Of a DNA stretch of 64,000 bases, positions 25,685 through 35,700 are shown piece after piece; within the stretch, counting starts at the first letter, position 1; each line of letters begins with the position of its first letter. The position numbers and the translations under genes were made by a program. The notes beneath the pieces were generated by a model that was given only the letters and a program-made list of their open reading frames with translations, had not been told where the DNA came from and did no database searches. Where the stretch lies: NCBI GenBank assembly GCA_009823395.1, contig CM020513.1, forward strand, positions 3,517,501-3,581,500, written 5' to 3'. This DNA comes from Thamnaconus septentrionalis. Taxonomy: Eukaryota; Chordata; Actinopteri; Tetraodontiformes; Monacanthidae.

Positions 25685-28626
25685 ATGCCCTCAGTGATGA
25701 ACGCAAATGGGACAATGCAGTCCGTCAGTCCGGATATGGGATCCGTTCCAGGGTCACTGTGTGGGCAGTCCGAAGTCTTGAAACAAGTGATGGGTGTCAT
25801 TGAAAAGAAGGCCCGAAACATGGAGAAGAAGAAGGTGAGTCCCGTCAGCCAGTTTGAGCAGATAGCGGCCTGCAGGCGCTACAGACGTGGATCCACAGTC
25901 CACAGCTTCTGTGTCCCACTGCAATCCATCACCAACTTCCTGTTTCATGACTCTGCACTGTTGCATTACAGAGCAAGCTCGATGATTATCAAGTCAGAAA
26001 GAACAACGGCGAGAGTCTCAATCATGATCAGCTGGTGGGTACAAACACTCCTGACACCCTGAAACGCATACAAAGATGTTATAACCCAGTCTGGCACAAC
26101 TCTTGACGGCTTCTCACCTTTTCAGGAGGCCTTGTCCAAATACCAGGAGGTCATGAATAACTTGGAATTTGCACGGGAACTGCAGAAGACCTTTGTGGTA
26201 CTGGGACAAGACGTAAGGACGGCCCCATCCTCCCAAAGTATTTGTGTGTTGTCGCGTCCTCGCTGGCCGACAGTGACCCTTGACTGTCGCCGTCATTAGA
26301 TCCAGAAGGTGGTGAAGAAGTCTACTCGGCGGGAGCAGCTGCAGCGGGAGGAGGCGGAGCAGAGGAGGCTGAAGACGGTCCTGGAGCTGCAGTTCATCCT
26401 GGACCGACTCGGCGACGACACTGTGCGGCAGGACCTGAAGCAAGGCGTGGGCGGCACGCCGCTGCTGACGGACGCAGACCTGGCAGCTTTCGACGAGTTC
26501 TACAAGTTGGTGGGGCCAGACCGTGACCAAAGTATCAGGTCAGTCCGAGGCTCTGAGAAACAACTGAACCCCTCACACAAATGGGACCTTGGGACTGACG
26601 TTATGAAAGAGGCCAATTTTGTTTCTGGAGAAAAATATCATTATTATCCGGAGATAAAATGCCTCAGAAACTCATCACTTGTCTATAGATACATGTAAAA
26701 AAAAAAAATAATAATAATAAATGAAAACACTTCTGGTTTTGGGTCCATGTGAAAAACAGGAAAAACTACATGGTATTTGCACACCGTAATGGCATAATTA
26801 CAATAAATTTTGAAATTGAATATTTAAAAAAATAAATAAAAAATGTAACTTTTCCAACTCAATGTGATCTTACAGGGGACTTAATGAACCTGATCTGTGT
26901 GTCTGCAGGTTGGTTGACCAGTATGAAGAAGCATCTGTGCACCTGTGGGACCTGATGGAAGGGAAGGACAAGGCTGTGGCTGGAACAACATGTGAGTCCA
27001 AACTGAAGCTTCAGCAGTCAGACACTGTCCCACTCATACTGTCCATCGTGTTGGTTTCGGCCCAAGTGCAAACACAACAGTAGTTTCTTCTGGAAGCCTG
27101 GCTTCATTGGAGCGCCCAGCTGGCGGTGAGAGCTGTTGGCAGGAGGCTCTCATCACATGGTGTCTGACGGCCACCATCAGCGGTTTTTTGCACGGACGTA
27201 AAGGCTCATTGGTGGTATTATACTCTGCGATCTCCAAGTACCGAGAGGGACGAGAAGATGGCGCACGGTCCTGCCGCTCTTGTTCTGCGTTCATGCGGCT
27301 TGTGCTCGGCGCCCTGATGTGAATAATCGGGGCTTTGGAGTTATTGGTGTACTGCACTCTCAGCAATCTGCTCGCACTGGGACCCGCATGGCTGCATTCT
27401 GGTTGGGGGGTCGATCACTGTGGACTTATCCTGATTCAGCAGCGGGGCAAGGTGCCAGCGGCCCCGCCGCCTCTGATCTCTGCAGCCACATTAGGGTACC
27501 GGTGACCCAGTTGACTGTGGCAACACCGGCCAAGCCCTCCACCTCACTGGGGAGGTGGTTGCCTGATGACTCAGGGTGATATTTATTCAGCGGACCTCCT
27601 GGCCAGAAGCACAGTAATGGATACAACACGGTAACAGCTACGATAGAGGTTTTATATCTATGAATGGATTTTTAATGCGTTATGTCGTCGTGTCGACGGG
27701 ACGTCCGCTTTCTCGGCGGGTGAGGCTCTCCTGGAATACTGCTGACTTGTCTCCTGTTTGTCTTGCAGACAAGGCTCTGAAGGAGACTTTGGACCAGGTT
27801 CTGCTGAGTGGCTACTTTGACCGGATTCCATCCCACCAAAACGGAGTGTGCGAGGAAGAGGAGGACGAGGAGCCGGCCTCGGCAGCGGTCCCAGCGGCCG
27901 CTGAGTCATCGGAGGCGGAGGAGCAGACGGTCGATCCAGGTCGGGACCAGCGTTTTCCCCAAGTCATCCCGCACAGAACGCTTATTTAAAAAAAAAAATA
28001 AAAAAAACTGCTAATGGAATCAAGCTGTGATAAGGGCAGTGTTTCATTCTCTGAATGTTTTTCCTCTTTATAGAGACGGAAATAATCGAAGAGTTCACGG
28101 AACCTGTTGCAGTGGAAACAACTGAGGTGAGACTCATTTTCCACACTTTTTCTTGTTTTTGTTTTTTTTTTCTGTCTTTGGGCGACTGTGCTGATGTTTT
28201 TAACATCTTCTGTCCCTCTTGCGACACTTTCCAGTTTGTAAACAGACAGTTTCTTCAAGACGGCGCCTACACCAGTGGTGAGAAAGAGCAGCGGGATGAG
28301 TGGACCCCTGAAACAGAGGTAGGAACGTTTTCCTCTCGTTATTATTGTTATTAGTTGTTGTTAGTGTTGCACAGCTGTGTTACTACTGAGCACTCAATAT
28401 TCATGTTGCCTTATACACTGAATGGAACACACTGCTGCTTTTCTTTTGAAATGTTGACTGCTTTGTAAATCTTAAATATTCGACAGGCTTTTAATCGCGT
28501 ATTTGTTTGTGCAGGTTTTTCAGATACATTTTAGATGCGTTTGTTTTCTTTTCATTGAATATTTATGTAAATCTGTTTTATTCACCTCCCTCAGGCAGTC
28601 GGTGCCATGCAGCCGCCGCCGCCGCC

Positions 28627-28665
<39 letters not shown>

Positions 28666-30711
28666 GCCACCTCCGGTGCAGCCTGCACCCTCCCCTGTCG
28701 TCCTGGACGCCCACCCCTTAAGCTTAGCGCCGCCTGCGCCCACCGCCGACCCCATGGCCAGGAAGCAGGTGGTGCAGGACCTCATGGCTCAGATGCAGGG
28801 GACCTACAACTTCATGCAGGTGACGACTCGCCGCCGGAAGACAAAACTGCTTGTCGTCGGCGGAAGCCCGATTGGCTCATTGTGTTTCTCGCGCTCTCAG
28901 GACTCCATGCTGGAGTTTGAGGGGCCGCCCATCGACCCGGCCATCATCTCAGCGCAGCCCATGAAACCGGCCCCCAACATGGAGCTGCCGCAGATGGTGT
29001 GTCCCCCAGGTAGGTTCCCGCTAGGATGTTTGTTTAGAAAGGCGGTTGGAGGTGAAGCCTGTCTGGCTAATCACTGACATTCTTCGCAGTTCACCCCGAG
29101 TCCCGGCTATCGCAACCCACCTCTGTTCCTGTCCAGCCTGAGCCCACACAAGTACGTCCTCCGTCTGACGGCGCAAAACTTTTTTTTTTTTTTTATTTTT
29201 AAATTGGCTGCTGCTCTTCAGAATCTCTCACCAATGCTGTCGCTCCTCTCTGTGTCCTCAGGTTCCTATCGTTTCCCCGACTCCGCCCCCCATGTACCAG
29301 AGCGCTCACACGCCGGACCCTCGACCCCCAACAGAAAACATCGACTCCATCCAGGTGGACTGCGCTCCTCCAAAACAACTCGGAGCTTCCCAGTGCGTTT
29401 GATTTAATCACACTGACGGTGAATATTTCTCTCCTCTGCCACAGACCTCCATGTCGTTGTCCTCGGAGCAGCCTCCCCCCTCCACGGCGCTCCCCGCCGC
29501 CACTCAGACGCAGGTGTTCCAGCCCGTCTCCAAAGCTCCTCACAGCAGCGGCATCAATGTGAACGCAGCACCATTCCAGTCCATGCAGACGGTGAGTCCT
29601 CGGCGGATGACGTTGAATATTTGAAGCAGCACGGCAGGTGAAGTCGTGCTGCGATGCTGAACATCATCATGGGCCTGGTGCCGCCGTGCTTTTACTTTTA
29701 CCAAAACAGCTCTGCAAGTTTGAGCTGCAAGCTGAGGTGTTGCTGTAACGATGATGCCGTTTTTTTGTCTTTGTATATTTTTTTTTTCTCTTTCCACATC
29801 GTCTTCCTCTTTGTTGCCCCTCAGGTCTTTAACCTCAACGCCCCGGTCCCGCCTGCTAGCGAGACAGAGGCTTTGAACCCGGCCAGCCAGTACCAGAACA
29901 GTTACAACCAAGCCTTCAGCAGCCAGTCGCAGCATCCCTCCGAGCAGACGGAGCTGCAGTCGGAACAACTGCAGTCTGGTGGGCGCAAGTTTTTTTTTTT
30001 GTTGTTTGTTAGTCAAACGCGCTTCCTCCGGTTGACTTGCAAATGACTTTCCAACCACTTGTATTTTTCTAGTAGTCGGTGCCTTCCATTCCCAAGAACA
30101 ATCCGGAGGCCATCAGCAGCAGCCTTCGCAGCAGGGGCCCGGCTTTGGCCGACAGCCTCAGGCCTTCTACAACAGCCGTGGGATGTCTCGTGGTGGACCT
30201 CGCAACGCCAGGGGGATGATCAACGGTTACAGGGGGTCGTCCAACGGATTCAGAGGTAGACTGAAAACTAACCTGTCTCACTTCAAATTGGAAACCGATC
30301 ACATTTGTTTTGATCCATCATAACATTCAACCTCCCTGCTAATGTTATGAGAGCAGGGCACCAAGGTTGATTGATTGATTGATTGATGAGATGTTTGGAG
30401 AATTTGGGGTTGAATGTTTTCTCCTGCTGTCAGGTGGCTACGATGGTTATCGCCCTCCCTTTGCCAACACTCCAAACTCGGGCTACGGACCCACTCAGTT
30501 CAACACACCGCGGGATTACTCCAATGGGAATTACCAGAGGGTAAGAACGAGGCATCGAGACTGCGCCTGTTTAACTGCTGCCGTCTGATGAAGTTGTGTC
30601 TAAAGCGTTGGTCTTTCCCTGCAGGATGGCTACCAACAGAACTATAAACGAGGCGCTGGTCAGGGACCCAGAGGAGTGTCGAGAGGCAGCACTCAGGCAA
30701 TACGATCCTGA
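25685..30711 (+). CDS. caprin1: Caprin-1 (cell cycle-associated RNA granule protein)
   Basis: Caprin-1 binds mRNA and G3BP1/2 and nucleates stress and neuronal RNA granules. Coding exons: 25,685-25,834; 25,972-26,034; 26,126-26,212; 26,300-26,538; 26,909-26,991; 27,769-27,939; 28,074-28,126; 28,235-28,318; 28,595-28,819; 28,901-29,009; 29,090-29,151; 29,262-29,354; 29,445-29,591; 29,825-29,978; 30,073-30,255; 30,434-30,540; 30,625-30,711. Total 2,097 nt, 698 aa (human 709). The conserved N-terminal homology region with predicted helices spans about residues 30-250; an acidic stretch, a P5Q12 tract and the G3BP-binding motif (YNFMQ|DSMLEFE, about 381-392) follow; the C-terminus is RG/RGG-rich with GYDGYRP repeats. 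The Q/M-rich middle keeps the human-like SSGINVNAAPFQSMQ block. The C-terminus ends shortly after RGVSRG, without the RGGPPRPNRG-type tail of the long human isoform. Fish often have two caprin1 copies; which one this is cannot be told here. Confidence 0.96.
28628..28663 (+). repeat. caprin1: Pure coding CAG12 tract (polyglutamine)
   Basis: Twelve uninterrupted CAG codons follow five CCG codons in caprin1 exon 9 of the coding set. The pure codon usage, with no CAA, makes it prone to slippage. It lies about 45 residues before the G3BP-binding motif. Confidence 0.95.
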
Positions 30712-31157
30712 AAAGGCCTTTTCATAAATGACTGTGACTAACTTGCACCACACTGAAAATTCTAAATTCGAGAATGCATTTCCCCCTCCCAGCTCACTTT
30801 CGTTCTCTTCCGTTTTGTTCCGCATCGGTGGTATTTTTCCGGTCTCATCAATCAAAGTAATGCCCGCTTTGATCTTTGGAATTATTAAATCAAGTCGAGC
30901 GCTCGACGCTTCAGCTGTAAATCCAATCATTGATTTACACAGGCCATGTGTCACACAATATTCCTGTAAACTTGAAAGATTTCATAAGTTATTTTTTTGT
31001 ATTAAGAAAATGCACCTGCCACTGCTGGTCCAATCCGTGGGAGATAATCCCTTCTCTCAGTTCTCTTCTGTCATTTTGGTTCCAAAAAAAAGAAAAATTT
31101 TATGTTCAGAGAGCTCCCGTTTTCTTGTTTGTAAATTGATGTTGCTTCAAGAGTTTC

Positions 31158-31163
31158 AATAAA
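31158..31163 (+). terminator. caprin1: caprin1 polyadenylation signal
   Basis: AATAAA 447 nt after the caprin1 stop codon, followed within 20 nt by a GT-rich stretch (GTTGTGTTG), gives a 3' UTR of about 0.47 kb. Confidence 0.75.
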
Positions 31164-31175
31164 GTTGTGTTGCAT

Positions 31176-32440
31176 AAACAAGCCTCAGCCTCATTTTTTC
31201 CTGGACCATAAACACACTTTAATAACTTCGGCGTTAAGTTTTATTTTGTAGAATCAATTTCAATGTCGAGTGCCTATCACAGCTCTAAATTGGGTAGTAT
31301 ATCTTGAAATGCTGTTTCGGTGATGTTAAACATCTTGCGGTTTCATAAAAACAAAAGCACAACTTAGAAGCAGACTTCTGTCGACAATAATTGAAAAAAA
31401 ATATATATATATATCCACCAACGAAAGTTGACTTCTGCTTTTTTGCATTTATTTTATTTTAAATATAATATAATACATTTTATTTAAAAGCGCCTTTCAA
31501 AACTCTCAAGGACACTGTACAAACAGAGGTAATAAAACAACAGAAAAAAAACACATAAAAGCACATACAATTAATGATATAGAAAAAAGCATACATAATT
31601 AATGATACATTCATTCATTCATTCATTCATCTTCTATGCCCGTTTATTCCAACTCAGGGTCACGGGGGTCTGCTGGAGCCTCTCCCAGCTGTCTTAGGGC
31701 GAAGGCAGGGTACACCCTGGACAAGTCGCCAGCTCATCGCAGTAATTAATGATACAGAAAAATAAAATAAATAAACCGAGAAACCAGGCTATCTTGAACA
31801 GATGAGTTTTGCTGAGTCTGGATTTGAAAATAGGTAGAGAGTCGCTGTTACGGATGTCTGGTGGGAGTACGGTGGGGCTAGGTTGCGGATGGCCATGAAC
31901 GTATACAGCAGGATTTTGAACTGTATTATATTCTGGAGGAAACAGCACCGCCCTGTGGATCAAAGCAATATTACATACGATTCTTCACATGGTGTGAAGC
32001 GAATATCCAACACGACTAGCAGTTTAAAAAATAATTAACACTTAGATTATTAATGATAAATCTGAGTCATCATACCTCAAGGTCGCGACACTTTATTTAA
32101 ATAAAACACGCGCATGCTGACTTGGGCAAAATTATTTATTAGTAAATTAGAATTTCAACAGCTTCGCGCATTTGGGATAGTGGCTAAATTGTAACGTCTG
32201 TGATGAACCAAAACATTTTGAAGTTGATACCGATTAACTCGCTGAATACTATATTTTTGTGACTATTACAATTACAATCGTTACTCATAAAATTCACTGA
32301 CCGAGCCCGACACAATATGGTCACCACTGAGGTACGTCTGTGCCATTGCCTGCGCTTATTGTTTTGCGTAGGTGGTTGTCGCGTGTTTATGACGTCACGA
32401 CCGGGGTCCTTCGCGAAGTGGTGTCTCCACGTGAGACTAT
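31176..32440. other. caprin1-nat10 intergenic region
   Basis: No gene is visible in these 1.26 kb between tandem genes. The first half is A/T-rich with an AT microsatellite (about 31,397-31,413) and an old repeat starting around 31,490 with AAAGCGCCTTTCAAAACTCT-type wording common in fish genomes. A younger LINE fragment is nested in it (separate entry). The second half leads into the nat10 promoter. Confidence 0.55.
31596..31756 (-). mobile_element. 5'-truncated LINE fragment with 14-bp target duplication
   Basis: An insert of 133 nt (31,610-31,742) begins with (TTCA)n on the plus strand, the tetranucleotide tail of a LINE read on the minus strand, and continues with the very common fish 3'-end wording around GGGTCACGGGGGTCTGCTGG. 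It is flanked by perfect 14-bp direct repeats TAATTAATGATACA at 31,596-31,609 and 31,743-31,756. The perfect duplication suggests a fairly recent insertion. Confidence 0.8.
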
Positions 32441-32539
32441 CAACAGCATGACGACTGGTCTGTAATTCTAGCCTACAACTTGCCCCGAGTGTGATTTGTA
32501 AAAGAAAAAGAAGAAATCGTAACAAGTTTGTCACTAAAG
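32440..32539 (+). promoter_or_regulatory. nat10: nat10 non-coding first exon and promoter (end fixed)
   Basis: A consensus donor ACTAAAG|GTAAGC lies at 32,539/32,540, and the next exon starts at 32,761 (GAGCAG|TTGTG), ten bases before the ATG. The 5' border of this UTR exon is a guess. A TGACGTCA cyclic-AMP response element palindrome occurs just upstream, at about 32,390-32,397. Confidence 0.45.
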
Positions 32540-32770
32540 GTAAGCGAAGGAACTCATAAAGTAGCGTTTATCTCAAAATGGATGTACTTGTTTTAGATTC
32601 ACCTCTTTCGCATTTGTTTTGGCTGCAAGTTAGCTTAAAATGTACGCTTCTTCCGGCGTCGGCAGCTTCCAATGGTTGATACCACAACCACTGTGGTGAC
32701 ATTTGTTTGTGTGTCCCTGACGTTAATGTCGGTCATCTGATTTCTTGGGAATCTGAGCAGTTGTGAAACG

Positions 32771-35700
32771 ATGGCGACGGTCCGGAAGAAGGTCGACAAC
32801 CGGATTCGTGTCCAGATCGAGAATGGTGTCGCTCTGCAGCATCGGACCATGTTTGTGGTAGTTGGGAGATCGTGGAAGAGATCAGGTGCGCCTCTGTTTG
32901 CTGCTTTTGTCGTGACATTGAATCTGATATTGTCATCCAACCCAATTCAAACACATGCTTTACCATTGACTGTTTGTGATGTGGAGACAGTGTCGGTGTT
33001 GTGCTAACCAACTGCTCCTCTGTTGGCCATCCAGGTGGTTATTCTTCATCACATGTTGTCCAAAGCTGCAGTCAGAGCTCGGCCTTCTGTCCTCTGGTGC
33101 TACAAGAAGGACCTGGGTTTCAGCAGGTAGGTTCCATCTCCTGGACCAAAGTGACACGTTTTGGAGGAGAACGCAGAGGGTCTTGATGTGTCTCCACTGT
33201 CCCTTGCAGCAATCGGAAGAAACGCATGAAGCAGCTGCAGAAGAAAATCAAAACGGGCACGCTGAACCTGAACCAGGACGACCCGTTCGAGCTCTTCATC
33301 GCCGCCACCAACATCCGCTACTGCTACTACAACGAGACGCACAAGATCCTGGGAAACACGTTCGGCATGTGTGTCCTGCAAGTAAGCCTGCTTGATGACA
33401 CGATTGGTTTGCTGGTTTGACAACTCAGATGAAACGCTGATGATGCTAAAAAAAAGTCTCCCCTGTCTTGTTTGAAACAGGATTTTGAGGCGGTCACTCC
33501 CAACCTGCTGGCGAGGACCATAGAGACTGTGGAGGGAGGCGGCATAGTGGTGATCCTGCTGCGGACTATGAACTCCCTGAAGCAGCTGTACACCATGACC
33601 ATGGTGAGTCCTTCACTGCGGTGATCGCATCGTCACTTCCAATTTCCTGCAGCATTACAGTGGATTTATGTATTTTTCCTTTGCTCAAACAAGGACGTGC
33701 ACGCCAGGTACCGCACCGAGGCGCATCAGGACGTGGTGGGCCGGTTCAACGAGAGGTGAGAGCCGCGCAGGAGTGTGGCTGCTGCCGGGCCGATGTCGTC
33801 CACCTGCCAAACCCTCTCGCTGCTTTTCAGATTCATTCTCTCACTTGCGTCCTGCAAAAACTGCGTGGCCATCGACGACCGCCTCAACATCCTGCCAATC
33901 TCCAGCCACATGACAAACATCAAGGCCCTCCCGCCGAAGACTCAGGTGGTGGAATCACTCCAGATGCACGTTATTGATCATCTAATGGGAAGTTGAATTT
34001 ATTAAAGCTTTGGGAATTGCTCCTCTAACTTCTTCCTCAGGAGGACGGTCCGTCTCCTCGAGAGCAGGAGCTGAAGGAGCTGAAGGAGTCTCTGCAGGAC
34101 ACTCAACCTGTGGGTGTGTTGGTGGACTGCTGCAGGACCATGGACCAGGTCAGGACGTTAGGGTGATTTAGCAGTAGCTGCGTTTCCATGACCCCTAGAA
34201 TTGCGCAAAAACCTAAATATAGCAATAAAAAAAAAAAAAAACCAGATTCACGGCTTATGCGCTTAACACCACTCACTGGAAACACCTGCAAGTCGCAGTT
34301 GAACTTTGTCGAAATTTTAGAAATATCGCTTTTTATTTTGCAAAAAACTGTAATGGAAACACAGCTAGTGATCAGCAATGATTGCAAGTCTGTTGGCCAT
34401 TCCCACCGTTTCTCTGACGTCCTCCAGGCCAAAGGCGTGCTGAAGTTCATCGAGGCCATCTCAGAGAAGACTCTGAGGAGCACCGTGGCTCTGACTGCCG
34501 CCCGAGGGCGGGGCAAGTCTGCAGCGCTGGGGTTGGCCGTGGCCGGAGCCGTGGCTTTTGGGTACGGCTTTGCTGTCAAGACACACACTGAGCAAATGAA
34601 CGTGAGCGTTTTAGCTGAAACGTCTCCGTCGTTCCTTCCAGATACTCCAATATCTTTGTGACGTCGCCGAGCCCGGACAACCTTCACACCATGTTTGAGT
34701 TCATCTTCAAGGGCTTTGATTCTCTGCAGTACCAGGTGGGCCACCTGGAATTACCATCCTCCACTGGTTTATAATTAATGCTCCAAATCATACAATTCTA
34801 TCCAGCTTAACTATTTCTTTATGGATGCTTTGCTTCAATGTGCTTTGCAAAGTCACAACTTTGCGCTCATTTAAAGAAACTGGATTGTTTAAATTGTATC
34901 TGTCAGGAGACTTGAATTCACAGTGGTCATTGAAGGTGGCACCACTGGCAACAGTGATTTGGCTCATCTGATTCCTTTTGGCAGAGCGTTCAGTCGCCTC
35001 GCATTTCTTTCTGTGGTACGTTCATGTTTTTTTTGTGTGTTTTTTTAATATTGTGTAGGAGCATCTGGACTATGAAATCATCCAGTCCCTGAATCCAGAG
35101 TTCAACAAAGCGGTGGTGCGGGTCAACATCTTCAAGGAGCACCGGCAGACCATCCAGGTAACAGAGACCCCAGTCACCACATCTGGGCTCCTCCTGCTCA
35201 CAGCGGTTATTGACTATCTTCTTCCTCCTCCTCCTCTTTCTCCTCCTCATCCTCCTTCTGTTCTTCTTACTCCTCCCCGGCCTCTTCCTCCTCCTCCTGT
35301 CCTTCTCTTCCTCCTCCTTTTCCTCTTGCTCTTTGTCTTGCCCGTCCTCCTCCTCTTCTCCCTCCTCTTCCTCTTTCTCCTCCCTCCTCCTTCTCCTCCT
35401 CTTCCTCCTCTCTTCTTCTTCCTCCTCCTCCTCTCTTTCTTCTCTTCCTCCTTTTCTCTTGCTCTCCTCCTCCTTGCTCTCTCCTCCTCCTCTTTCTCCT
35501 CCTCCTCTCCACTTCCTCCTCTTCTTCTTACTCCTCCTCCTCCTCTTTCTCCTCCTCTTTCTCCTCCTCATCCTCCTTCTCTTCTTCTTACTCCTCCCCG
35601 GCCTCTTCCTCCTCCTCCTCTTTCTCCTCCTCATCCTCCTTCTCTTCTTCTTACTCCTCCCGGCCTCTTCCTCCTCCTTCTCTTTCTTCTCTTCCTCCTT

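Noticed and set aside
25835..26062. Extension of the first caprin1 coding exon as a 125-residue protein
   Set aside because: It reads past the GTGAGT donor; the next exon continues the conserved caprin sequence.
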